Assembly: GCA_025458105.1 (NCBI GenBank) | Contig: JALOTD010000052.1 | Coordinates: 1-64,000 of the forward strand | Length of the DNA stretch: 64,000 bases | Direction: 5' to 3' | DNA from: Tabrizicola sp. | Lineage (GTDB): Bacteria; Pseudomonadota; Alphaproteobacteria; Rhodobacterales; Rhodobacteraceae | Notes under the pieces: generated by a model | What the model was told of the DNA's origin: nothing | Databases searched by the model: none | Seen by the model: only the letters and a program-made list of their open reading frames with translations | Shown here: piece by piece, positions 19,470 through 28,580 of the stretch | Position numbering within the stretch: the stretch's first letter is position 1 | Layout: each line of letters opens with the position of its first letter | Program-made: the position numbers and the translations under genes

Positions 19470-20201
19470 TTACCGAACGTCGCGCCCCTGGTTCAGGATG
19501 ATGACGTTGCCCGATGACACGTCTCCTGCGGGCGAGATCAGGAACCCCACCCAGTTCGCAATCTCCTCGGGCTGCATCGCCCGCCCATGCGGCATCGCGC
19601 TGATCGCCTTCGCCAGAACCTCCTCGGTCAGCACATTGAACAAGGGCGTCTCGGTCATTGCCGGCGCGATGGAGTTCACCGCGATCCTCTCCCGCGCGTA
19701 ACGCCGCGCCAGGTCCTTCGTTAGCGTGTCCATCGCCGCTTTCGAGGCCCGGTAATGCGGCGGGTCGAAGACGTCGAAGTTGTAGGCCCCGTTCGACGAG
19801 ATGTTGACGATCTTCCGCACCCCCGGCCGCCCACGCATTGCCTTCACCGCCCCCTGGCAGCAGTGGAAGGCCGAGGAGAAATTGACCGCCATCTGCCGGT
19901 CCAACTCACTGGCCGGAATCTCCGGGAAGTCCGACATGAAGCAGGTCCCGGCGTTGTTAACCAGCGCATCCACGCCCCCGAACCGATCCACCAGCCGGTC
20001 GAACAGGTCCGCAACGGCCTCGGCGTCCGTCAGGTCCACGGCTTCGGCCACGAACCCCTCCCGGTCCGCCGCCATCGCCAGCAGCGCCGCGCCGTCGATG
20101 TCGACGCCCACCACGGTCAGCCCGTCAGCCAGCAAACGGTCCACGAAGGCCCGCCCCAACCCCCCGGCAGCTCCGGTCACGACAGCGATACGATTGGTCA
20201 T
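19470..20201 (-). CDS. SDR-family NAD(P)-dependent oxidoreductase
   Basis: VVTGAAGGLGRAF, NNAGTC, HYRASKAAMDTL. Confidence 0.9.
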   Translation of the reverse strand: MTNRIAVVTGAAGGLGRAFVDRLLADGLTVVGVDIDGAALLAMAADREGFVAEAVDLTDAEAVADLFDRLVDRFGGVDALVNNAGTCFMSDFPEIPASELDRQMAVNFSSAFHCCQGAVKAMRGRPGVRKIVNISSNGAYNFDVFDPPHYRASKAAMDTLTKDLARRYARERIAVNSIAPAMTETPLFNVLTEEVLAKAISAMPHGRAMQPEEIANWVGFLISPAGDVSSGNVIILNQGRDVR

Positions 20202-20270
20202 GGCTTCCCCCAGACATGGAAAAGCCAGCCTAGGGCAAGGCCCGGGCTGGCTCAATGCATGTCACAAGGT

Positions 20271-21038
20271 TCAGGGTGCTTTCGGCAGCGCGTCGAAATC
20301 GGCCGAGGAATGCCGCTCCGGCAGCTTTTCCCAGTCCTCGCCCCAGGAGCGGTTGACTTTTCGCCCCCGGATCACCGCAGGCCGCGCATCGATCCGCTTC
20401 GCCCAGGCGACGACGTTCTTGTAGCTCTCCACATCCAGGAACTCGGCCGCGTTGTAGGCCCGACCCAAGACAAGGTTCCCATACCAGGCATAGATCGCCA
20501 TGTCCGCCAACGAATACTCCCCGGCCATCCATTCGTTCGCCGCCAGGTGGCGGTCCAGCACGTCCAGCTGCCGCTTCGTCTCCATCGCATAGCGGTTGAT
20601 CGCGTATTCGATCTTGACCGGCGCATAGGCGTAGAAATGCCCGAACCCCCCGCCCACAAACGGCGCGGAGCCCATCTGCCAGAACAGCCACGAGAACATC
20701 TCGGTCCGCTGCGAGGCATCCTTCGGGATAAACGCACCAAACTTCTCGGCCAGATACAGCATGATCGAGGCGCTCTCGAACACCCGCTGCCCGTTCGCCC
20801 AGTCCATCAGCGCCGGGATCTTCGAGTTCGGGTTCACCTCCTCCAGCAGTTCCTCCAGCAGGATCGTCACCTTTATCCCGTTCGGCGTCGCCAAGGAATA
20901 CAGTTGCAAGGGATGCTTCCCAACCGGCAGCGCCTTGTCATGCGTGGCACCCGCGATCGGACGGTTGATGTTGGCAAAAGCGCCGCCCGAGGGCTGTTCC
21001 CATTTCCAGACCTTCGGCGGGGTGTAGTCGTTCGACAT
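20271..21038 (-). CDS. yghU: Glutathione S-transferase family protein (YghU-like) with an apparent in-frame internal deletion
   Basis: GGAFANINRPIAG, LPVGKHPLQLYSLATPNGIKVTI, EVNPNSKIPAL, FGHFYAYAPVKIEYAINRYAME. Confidence 0.85.
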   Translation of the reverse strand: MSNDYTPPKVWKWEQPSGGAFANINRPIAGATHDKALPVGKHPLQLYSLATPNGIKVTILLEELLEEVNPNSKIPALMDWANGQRVFESASIMLYLAEKFGAFIPKDASQRTEMFSWLFWQMGSAPFVGGGFGHFYAYAPVKIEYAINRYAMETKRQLDVLDRHLAANEWMAGEYSLADMAIYAWYGNLVLGRAYNAAEFLDVESYKNVVAWAKRIDARPAVIRGRKVNRSWGEDWEKLPERHSSADFDALPKAP

Positions 21039-21159
21039 CGGGCTTACCCTTCGATTGCGGATCGGACGCCGAAGCTAGTGGGGGCAGGGCTGCAGAATCG
21101 CACATCACAACGAAAAGAGGCGGCCCCTGCGAACCGCCCCATTGCTAATGTCCAACCCG

Positions 21160-22638
21160 TCAGATCGACAGGCACACGTATTTCAGCTCCATGTAGTCGT
21201 CGAGGCCATGCCGCGAGCCCTCACGCCCCAGACCCGACTGCTTGACGCCGCCGAAGGGTGCCATCTCGTTGGAGATGAGGCCGGTATTCACCCCCACCAT
21301 CCCGTATTCCAGCGCTTCCTGCACCCGGGTGATCCGCCCGATGTCGCGGGCATAGAAATAGCTCGCCAGACCGAAGATCGTGTTGTTGGCAAGCTCGATC
21401 ACCTCTTCTTCGGTCTCGAACTTGAAGAGGGGGGCAAGCGGCCCGAAGGTCTCTTCCTGGGCGACCTTCATGTCGGGTTTCACGCCAGTCACGACCGTGG
21501 GCTGGAAGAACGTCCCGCCCAGTTCGTGCCGCTTGCCGCCAGTGACGATCTTGCCGCCGCCCGCCAGCACGTCGGCAATATGCTCCTCGACCTTGTCCAC
21601 GGCGGCCGCATTGATCAGCGGGCCGGTGGTGACGCCCGGCTTTAACCCGTCGCCGATGGCCAGCTTCTCGACCGCCGCCGCCAGCTTTTTGGCGAAAGCG
21701 TCATAGACCCCGGCCTGCACATAGATCCGGTTCGCGCAGACGCAGGTCTGGCCGTTATTGCGGAACTTCGAGATCATCGCACCCTCGACCGCCGCATCCA
21801 GGTCGGCGTCGTCGAAGACGATGAAGGGGGCGTTGCCGCCGAGCTCCATCGAGCATTTCAGGATCTGGTCGGCGGCCTGCTTCAACAGGATCCGGCCCAC
21901 TTCGGTCGACCCGGTGAAGGTCAGCTTGCGGATCAGCGGGTTCTCGCAGAACTCCTTCCCGATGTCCGAGGACCGCTTCGAGGTGATGACCGAGAAGAGC
22001 CCCGCCGGGACGCCAGCCCGTTCCGCCAGCAGCGCCAGCGCCAGCGCCGAAAGGGGCGTCTCGGCCGCCGGGCGCGCGACGAAACCGCAGCCTGCGGCGA
22101 GCGCAGGGGCCACCTTCCGCGCGATCATCGCGTTGGGGAAGTTCCAGGGCGTGATGGATGCCGCCACGCCGATGGGCTGCTTCAGCACATGGATGCGCTT
22201 GTCGCGCTGGTGGCCGGGGATGATGTCGCCATAGGTGCGCTTGGCTTCCTCGCCATAGAACTCGATGTAGCTGGAGCCATAGGCAATCTCGCCTTTGGCT
22301 TCCGCCAGCGGCTTGCCCATCTCGGCGGTCAGGATCGTCGCCAGGTCGTCCTGGTTCGCCATGCACAGGTCGAACCACTTGCGCAGCACCTGCGCACGCT
22401 CTTTCCCGGTGCGCTTGGCCCATTCGCGGTGTGCGGCATGGGCGGCCTTGATCGTGCGGGCGGCTTCCGCCCGGCCAAGGTTCGGCAGATGGCAGATCAC
22501 GTCGCCCCGGGCGGGGTTCGTCACCGGGAAGGTCGAGCCGTCGTCGGCATCCACCCACTCACCGGCGACATAGGACTTGGTCACCAGAAGCGAGGGGTCT
22601 TTCAGAAGCGACGCAAGGTCGGTCACGGAATCGAGCAT
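21160..22638 (-). CDS. gabD: NAD(P)-dependent succinate-semialdehyde dehydrogenase
   Basis: ALDH fold motifs MELGGNAPFIVFDDADLDAA, FRNNGQTCVCANR, EETFGPLAPLF. Confidence 0.9.
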   Translation of the reverse strand: MLDSVTDLASLLKDPSLLVTKSYVAGEWVDADDGSTFPVTNPARGDVICHLPNLGRAEAARTIKAAHAAHREWAKRTGKERAQVLRKWFDLCMANQDDLATILTAEMGKPLAEAKGEIAYGSSYIEFYGEEAKRTYGDIIPGHQRDKRIHVLKQPIGVAASITPWNFPNAMIARKVAPALAAGCGFVARPAAETPLSALALALLAERAGVPAGLFSVITSKRSSDIGKEFCENPLIRKLTFTGSTEVGRILLKQAADQILKCSMELGGNAPFIVFDDADLDAAVEGAMISKFRNNGQTCVCANRIYVQAGVYDAFAKKLAAAVEKLAIGDGLKPGVTTGPLINAAAVDKVEEHIADVLAGGGKIVTGGKRHELGGTFFQPTVVTGVKPDMKVAQEETFGPLAPLFKFETEEEVIELANNTIFGLASYFYARDIGRITRVQEALEYGMVGVNTGLISNEMAPFGGVKQSGLGREGSRHGLDDYMELKYVCLSI

Positions 22639-22755
22639 GGGCGGGCCCTCCATTTGCTTTGTGCGACAGGTGCCATGCGAGGTGGCTCATGTCCAGTTGC
22701 AAGCCTGGTTTCAGGCCAAGGTTTGATCAAATCCGCTGGCGGCTGGACTTGTGGC

Positions 22756-22800
22756 CCGGAGCCTTCAAAGGCTCCGGTGCGATTTCTTCGAAGAAATCGC
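22756..22800. repeat. Double-hairpin intergenic repeat element, copy 2
   Basis: CCGGAGCCTTCAAAGGCTCCGG-T-GCGATTTCTTCGAAGAAATCGC, nearly identical to 19419-19463. Confidence 0.85.
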
Positions 22801-22807
22801 CTTTGCC

Positions 22808-23137
22808 TCACCCGTTCGCGTGCATCCGCTCGATATAGCTGCGCATCTCCTCGGCCTCGTGACGAGCCTCGCGCAGGCCCTCCATCGCAGCCTTAAGTTC
22901 CGCCTCGGTCTGGCTGATATGGTTCGTCAGTTCCGCCTCGCGCTGTTCCAGATAGGCCAGCGCCTGGTCGCGCAACTCTTCTGCCTCATGCAGCGACTGC
23001 GCCAGCTTGTCCATCTCGGCCATGTCGCCGCCCTGAACACGCGTGAACCGGTGCAGAAGCCAATGCGTGAACCATCCCATTGCGAAGGCGACCATAAGGA
23101 TGATGGCCGTGGCGATGACGAATTCGGTACGGTTCAT
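22808..23137 (-). CDS. Small membrane-anchored coiled-coil hypothetical protein
   Basis: N-terminal TM then heptad-like Glu/Leu/Ala-rich stretch; overlaps the ompA-family gene stop/start. Confidence 0.65.
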   Translation of the reverse strand: MNRTEFVIATAIILMVAFAMGWFTHWLLHRFTRVQGGDMAEMDKLAQSLHEAEELRDQALAYLEQREAELTNHISQTEAELKAAMEGLREARHEAEEMRSYIERMHANG

Positions 23138-25185
23138 TGGTCTTCCCCGGCCTCAAGGCCCTCGGGCCGCGGCAAGGGTCGTATCGTCTTTTCCGTCGGA
23201 GCGACAGAGGGGCTGATATTGCCTGAAAAATCCGGCGTGGGCGATGCCTCCTCGCCGGAGGCAGCAGCGGTCGGCGCAGGTGCTGGAGCCGTCGCCCCGG
23301 TACCATCGGTCGAGGATGCTTCGTCTGGGGCGCCACCCAACTCGGCCACCGGAAGGCCTTGCAGCACGAATTCGATCCGGCGGTTCGCCTCGCGGCCATC
23401 CTCGGTCCCGTTGTCGGCAATCGGGGTGGATTCGCCATAGCCCACGGCGGTCATGCCAGAGATATCGACCCGCCTGCCTTGCAAGGCCAGTAGCACCGCT
23501 TCGGCCCGCGCCTGCGACAGCGCCTGATTTCCGCCCTCGGACCCCTGGCTGTCGGTATGGCCGCCGATTTCCAGCTGCATCGGGGGGCAGGCGATGAGAA
23601 TTTCGGCCAAGGCGTCCAGAACGGGCCGCGCATCGGTTGCCAGTTCGGCCGAGGCCGGGGTGAAGGTGATCTTATTCTGCGCAATGACCGCGTTCACATC
23701 CGCCGCGCATTCCTCGGGCGTGGGAAGGCTGGCAATCGGGTCCAGCGCCTCGTCATAGCGGACATTGACCCGGAAGGTCTGGCCTTGGCCCAACTTGCCG
23801 GATAGGATCTGCGTGATCCTCCCACGCGTCTCTTGCGAGCCGGTAAGTCCGGTCACTTCCACTGTGTCTGCCCGTACCAGAAGCGAGCCATGCTCGACTT
23901 CGGCAAGGGCTTCCAGCCCGGCGAGAACCCGGATCGGCCAGCCATCGGGAAGGGTTTCGTCCACACGGGTTGCAGTCAGCACTTCGGCCCCTTCAAAGGC
24001 CGCACGGGCAAAGGCATCTACCGCCTCGCGTGTCAGGTCGTCGGTCAGGCGACCGCGCAGTTCCAGACGGTCGTCCTCGGTCAGCAGGGCGGTGAATTCA
24101 GCCGGACCCTGGGTGGCTGTTTCGGCCTTTTCCAGCGTCGAGGTCAGCGAGAAGGCATCGGGTAGCCCGGTTTCCAACTCGCCCACAACCTTGTCGAAGG
24201 CGGCCTGCGACACCTCGCTGCCCGCCAGAAGCGTGACATCGCCGTCGGAGAAGGTGACCGAGGCCGACCCAAGCTCGGCAACGGCTCGAATGGCCAGGAC
24301 CACGCCCTCGGCCCAGCGGGGCGTCGGCGTACCTAGGCCGATGGTGCAGACCGGACGACCGGTCAGCCCGGCAGAGGTCGCCGCCGTCAGGATCTGGGTC
24401 CGGGCCCGTTCCGTGTCGGCCGAACAGCTATCGAACCGGGCACCTTCGGCATCAACGACAAAGCGCAAGGTGAAGGGCGTGATCACCGGGCGCGGGGCGG
24501 AAATGTCCAGAACGAGTCGGACATCGCCGGGCACCAGTGTCCGCAGAGTGCTTTCGATTCGGCGCTTTTCAGCCTCGCTGTCCGAGATGGCCTTGATCTC
24601 GACTTCGGACGCTCCAACCGAGATCTTGGACCGCTCCAGAAGCTTCAGCGCCTCCAGCCCGAAGGCAAGCGCCGGCCCCCAGGTCTCCGGAGCAGGGTAA
24701 TCGGCGGTTTCCAGCATGTTGGTCAGTTCCGCGTCAGGCGCGAGTGCGACCGCCGCCTCGGCCAGTGCTTCCTCGGACAGGCTGCCTTCCGCTGGGTTTT
24801 CCGGCATGAGCCCGATCAGTTGGATGCCATCCTCTGTCCGCAGCATCTGGACCGAGAAATCCGGCGCTTCGATCGCCGAGGTGGGTGTCACATCAAGCCC
24901 GTCACGGATGCGCGAGCTGTCGACGAGAGCGCCCACCAGATTTACCGCACGGAACCGCGTCGCCACGTTCGGGGCAGTGCCCGTAAGATGCACTTGCAAT
25001 CCGTCGCTCTGCACCGTGATCCAGTCGATCTTCTGATCGGTCAATCGGGCACCGACCACACTTTCGGTGCGCTTCTCAATCACCAGTGCGGCTGCATAGG
25101 CCACACTGACCATCACCATGGCCGCCAGAATGAAGGCCAGAAGCGCAAGGGTGGTCGAGGACAGGCGGCGGAGGATCTTGGGCAA
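23134..25185 (-). CDS. OmpA-family protein with BON-like repeats
   Basis: C-terminal LEIGGHTDSQGSEGGNQALSQARAEAVLLAL...VGYGESTPIADNGTEDGREANRRIEF. Confidence 0.85.
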   Translation of the reverse strand: MPKILRRLSSTTLALLAFILAAMVMVSVAYAAALVIEKRTESVVGARLTDQKIDWITVQSDGLQVHLTGTAPNVATRFRAVNLVGALVDSSRIRDGLDVTPTSAIEAPDFSVQMLRTEDGIQLIGLMPENPAEGSLSEEALAEAAVALAPDAELTNMLETADYPAPETWGPALAFGLEALKLLERSKISVGASEVEIKAISDSEAEKRRIESTLRTLVPGDVRLVLDISAPRPVITPFTLRFVVDAEGARFDSCSADTERARTQILTAATSAGLTGRPVCTIGLGTPTPRWAEGVVLAIRAVAELGSASVTFSDGDVTLLAGSEVSQAAFDKVVGELETGLPDAFSLTSTLEKAETATQGPAEFTALLTEDDRLELRGRLTDDLTREAVDAFARAAFEGAEVLTATRVDETLPDGWPIRVLAGLEALAEVEHGSLLVRADTVEVTGLTGSQETRGRITQILSGKLGQGQTFRVNVRYDEALDPIASLPTPEECAADVNAVIAQNKITFTPASAELATDARPVLDALAEILIACPPMQLEIGGHTDSQGSEGGNQALSQARAEAVLLALQGRRVDISGMTAVGYGESTPIADNGTEDGREANRRIEFVLQGLPVAELGGAPDEASSTDGTGATAPAPAPTAAASGEEASPTPDFSGNISPSVAPTEKTIRPLPRPEGLEAGEDQ

Positions 25186-25254
25186 AGCTTGTTCCAGGCG
25201 ACTCGGGGCAGCGCAGATGGCCCCGACGCTTCCTAGGGGTTTGGCGCCCCGTGT

Positions 25255-26229
25255 TCAACCAAGCCAGGCCGCGACGGCAAGAAACGGCACAGGGATCAGC
25301 CCGGCGTCGCGGTTGGCCCGAAAGACCGCTAGGCAAGAGGCCGGATCGTCTAGGTCCAGTTTCTGCATCTGCCACTGGATGTGCCAACCCATCGCCCAGA
25401 CCCCACCCAGCGCCACGACCAGCGCCAGCACGCGTCCCTCATCGGCATGTGCCATGATGACGGCTGCGGCAAACAGGACCAAGGTTGCGGCGAAGAAGCC
25501 CCAAAGCCACCGTCGGCTTTGCGCCCCGAAAAGTCGCGCCGTCGACTTCACGCCGATCAGCGCGTCATCCTCGCGGTCCTGATGGGCATAGATGGTGTCG
25601 TAATACAGTGTCCAGGCGATCCCCGCAGCATAAAGGAAAAGCGCCGCCACCGGCACCTCGCCCGCATGGGCCGCCCAGGCCAGAAGCGCGCCCCAATTGA
25701 ACGCAAGTCCAAGAAAGACCTGCGGCCACCAGGTGAACCTTTTGGCAAAGGGATAGATCGCCACCAGTGCCAGGCTGGCCACGCCAAGGGCCACCGCCAG
25801 CCAGTTGTAGGTGAAAAGGATCCCGGCGGCGAGCAGCGCCTGCACCACCATCCAGACCAGCGCCCCTCGCACGGTCACCTGGCCCGAGGGGATCGGGCGG
25901 CTGCGCGTCCGGGTCACGGCAGCGTCGAACTCGCGGTCGGTGATGTCGTTCCAGGTGCAGCCCGCGCCGCGCATGAGAAACGCTCCTACCCCGCAGGACA
26001 CCACCAGCCAAAGGTCCCACCAGCGAAAGCCCGAGACGCCCCCGGCCAGGGCAATCGCCCAGAGGCAGGGGATCAAGAGAAGCCAGGTCCCGATGGGACG
26101 ATCTGCGCGGCTCAGCCGCAGATAGGGCCGGGTGACAGCCGGGGCGAACAAGTCCACCCAGTTCCCCTTCGGAGCATCGGCCACTGCGTCTGCTGGCGCG
26201 GCCTCTGGAATTTGCGGCGGCTCGGTCAT
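25255..26229 (-). CDS. ubiA: 4-hydroxybenzoate octaprenyltransferase
   Basis: RADRPIGTWLLLIPCLW, GAGCTWNDITDREFDAAVTRTRSRPI, YDTIYAHQDREDDALIGVKSTA. Confidence 0.93.
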   Translation of the reverse strand: MTEPPQIPEAAPADAVADAPKGNWVDLFAPAVTRPYLRLSRADRPIGTWLLLIPCLWAIALAGGVSGFRWWDLWLVVSCGVGAFLMRGAGCTWNDITDREFDAAVTRTRSRPIPSGQVTVRGALVWMVVQALLAAGILFTYNWLAVALGVASLALVAIYPFAKRFTWWPQVFLGLAFNWGALLAWAAHAGEVPVAALFLYAAGIAWTLYYDTIYAHQDREDDALIGVKSTARLFGAQSRRWLWGFFAATLVLFAAAVIMAHADEGRVLALVVALGGVWAMGWHIQWQMQKLDLDDPASCLAVFRANRDAGLIPVPFLAVAAWLG

Positions 26230-26241
26230 AGGGTCACGCTC

Positions 26242-26958
26242 ATGTCGGATGTCAGGCTTCATGTAGACCACCCGCTTGCCGACGGGCAAGCCGTGCCCCT
26301 GTCGCAGGATCAGGCGCATTATCTGGTGGGCGTCATGCGGCTTGCGGTCGGCGACGCGGTGCATCTCTTCAACGGGCACGACGGCGAGTGGCGCGCGACT
26401 CTGACTGCTGCGGGCAAGCGCGGAGCTGTCGCAACATGTCAGTCGCAGACCCGTCCATTGCAACTTCCGCCCGACCTTTGGCTCTTGTTCGCGCCGATCA
26501 AGAAAGCCCGGACTGATTTCATCGTGGAAAAAGCCGTCGAGTTGGGCGTGGCGCGTATCCTCCCAGTCCAGACCCGGCACACCAATTCTGAGCGTATTCG
26601 GCAAGACCGACTTCAGGCACATGCGGTGGAAGCCGCCGAGCAATGCGGCGCGACTTTTGTCCCCGACGTCGCCGATCTGCAGCCGCTTGACCGTGTCCTG
26701 AGCGATTGGCCCAAAGGGCGACGACTGTACTGGTGTGACGAGACCGCCCTCAGCCAACCCGCCAAGCTGGCTCCGCAGGACGGCCCCGCTGCCATTCTGA
26801 TCGGCCCCGAGGGCGGTTTTTCCGCTGAAGAAGCAAAACGACTGCGCGGACGCGCCGATACGACGCCGATCTCGCTTGGCCCCCGCATCCTGCGCGCGGA
26901 CACGGCCGCGGTCGCCGCGATCACCCTTTGGCAGGCTGCTTGCGGGGATTGGCAGTGA
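26242..26958 (+). CDS. rsmE: 16S rRNA (uracil(1498)-N(3))-methyltransferase
   Basis: KARTDFIVEKAVELGV, AEQCGATFVP, ILIGPEGGFSAEEA, SLGPRILRADTAA. Confidence 0.92.
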   Translation: MSDVRLHVDHPLADGQAVPLSQDQAHYLVGVMRLAVGDAVHLFNGHDGEWRATLTAAGKRGAVATCQSQTRPLQLPPDLWLLFAPIKKARTDFIVEKAVELGVARILPVQTRHTNSERIRQDRLQAHAVEAAEQCGATFVPDVADLQPLDRVLSDWPKGRRLYWCDETALSQPAKLAPQDGPAAILIGPEGGFSAEEAKRLRGRADTTPISLGPRILRADTAAVAAITLWQAACGDWQ

Positions 26959-27806
26959 TCCGCTCTGCCGCTCCGGAGGATGAGGCAGCGCTGGATGCGT
27001 TTCTGGCGCGGCATTCGCCAAGCTCGATGTTTCTGCGCGGCAATCTTGCGGCGCATGGGCTTGGACCGAGCGACAACCACCACGCAACCCGCTATCTGAT
27101 GTATCTGCAGGGCGATGTCGTCGGCGCCGTCCTGGGCTTGACGAAAGGCGGGATGATCCTGTGCCAGTCGGGGGACTGCCCGTCGGCGCTGGCCCCGTTG
27201 GTCGCGGAACTGGATGGCGCGGTGGTGACCGGGGTCACTGGCGATGCCGATCAGACGGCGCGCGTGATCGAGCTCATGGGCCTTCAGGACTCCATGCGTC
27301 GCGACGTGGTGGAACCACTTTTCTATTTGCCGCTACAAGACCTTCGGCCTGGTGCGGATGTGCTGCGACGACCCGACCGGGGCGACCTGGCGCTCATGAC
27401 CGACTGGTTCAAGTCTTACCTTGTCGAAACCGGCCTTGCTGAGCCCGACGCCACAACGGCTTTGGCAGCCGCTGACCGGGCAAGTGGCGAAATCGCGGGC
27501 GATGATTTGCGCCTGCTGATGGTCAACGGGCAACCGGTCGCCATGGCAGCGATCAACGCTCGCGCGGGTACCAGCGTTCAGGTCGGCGGGGTCTTCGTGC
27601 CACCTGCCTTGCGCAATCGTGGGTTTGGCCGGTCAGTCATCCGTGCCCTGTTGGCGGAGGCGCGGGCAGAGGGTGCGACCGAGGCGGTCCTCTTTTCCAA
27701 CAATGACGCCGCCTCGAGCGCGTATCGCAGCCAGGGCTTTACCCAGGTCGGTCGGTATCGCATAGCTTTTCTGACCCATCCGCAGACCATTCGGATACCG
27801 ACATGA
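26955..27806 (+). CDS. GNAT family N-acetyltransferase
   Basis: GVFVPPALRNRGFGRSVIRALLAEARAEGATEAVLFSNNDAASSAYRSQGF. Confidence 0.85.
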   Translation: MIRSAAPEDEAALDAFLARHSPSSMFLRGNLAAHGLGPSDNHHATRYLMYLQGDVVGAVLGLTKGGMILCQSGDCPSALAPLVAELDGAVVTGVTGDADQTARVIELMGLQDSMRRDVVEPLFYLPLQDLRPGADVLRRPDRGDLALMTDWFKSYLVETGLAEPDATTALAAADRASGEIAGDDLRLLMVNGQPVAMAAINARAGTSVQVGGVFVPPALRNRGFGRSVIRALLAEARAEGATEAVLFSNNDAASSAYRSQGFTQVGRYRIAFLTHPQTIRIPT

Positions 27807-28354
27807 GCTTCATCCGCCCGGAACTAGCCGCTGCCGCACACCGCTGGCGGGGGGTCCTTGCAGCCCTGGTCGTGGCGGCCCTTGGCAGCTGGATGGCCCT
27901 GCAAGGCGGCTATCTTTCGGCATCGCTTGGGCTGGTGCTCGGGGCCCTCGGCCTCGGCCTTGCCCTGATGTCCTGGCGCCGGTTGCGGTTTCAGCAGGAC
28001 GGCGACGCGCCCGGGATCGTGCGGGTCACGGAGGCGCAGATCGCCTACATGGGGTCGCGCGTCGGCGGGTTCATCGCTTTGCCCGACCTGTCCGAGATCC
28101 GCCTTCTCACTCTGCGCGGTCGGCGAATATGGAAGCTGAAGCAGGCGGACGGACAGCTCTTGCACATCCCTGTCGAGGCACTGGGTGCGGAAGCCTTGTT
28201 CGATGCCTTTGCCATACTGCCAGGCATCGACATGGGGACGCTGGTTGCAGCGCTCGGCGCCGACGCGCCGCCGTCGGACAGCCGGGTCATTGCGCTGGAT
28301 GGGGCTGACCGGCTGATCTGGGCGCGCAAGGGCGAGGGCGTGGTGGTCCGCTGA
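27803..28354 (+). CDS. Hypothetical membrane protein
   Basis: 183-aa ORF, two TM segments, ATGA overlap with the GNAT gene. Confidence 0.7.
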   Translation: MSFIRPELAAAAHRWRGVLAALVVAALGSWMALQGGYLSASLGLVLGALGLGLALMSWRRLRFQQDGDAPGIVRVTEAQIAYMGSRVGGFIALPDLSEIRLLTLRGRRIWKLKQADGQLLHIPVEALGAEALFDAFAILPGIDMGTLVAALGADAPPSDSRVIALDGADRLIWARKGEGVVVR

Positions 28355-28580
28355 CGGTGGCTGTCCGGCCCAGAAATTGCGAAGTCCGCCCTTACAGGCG
28401 TTAGCAAATCTCACGTCCAAAGCCAACGCATTGAAACGGGCAGACTCGGATGATTTGCCCACGTGGCCATTCCCAACTGTGCACTTCCGCCCCCTTGACT
28501 TCACCTTTGCCCCAAGACACCTCTTGGCACCCGGTCTTCGTTCGCCGGGCACGACCTGCCAGCCCCGGAGCCTGCCCCTC

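Noticed and set aside
19755-21245. 496-aa plus-strand ORF opposite the SDR and GST genes
   Set aside because: Antisense shadow ORF, no recognisable domain, covers two genes and an intergenic region
26955-27806. N-terminal extension of the GNAT ORF to 26928
   Set aside because: Overlaps the rsmE C-terminus; GTG at 26955 with 4-nt overlap is the better start
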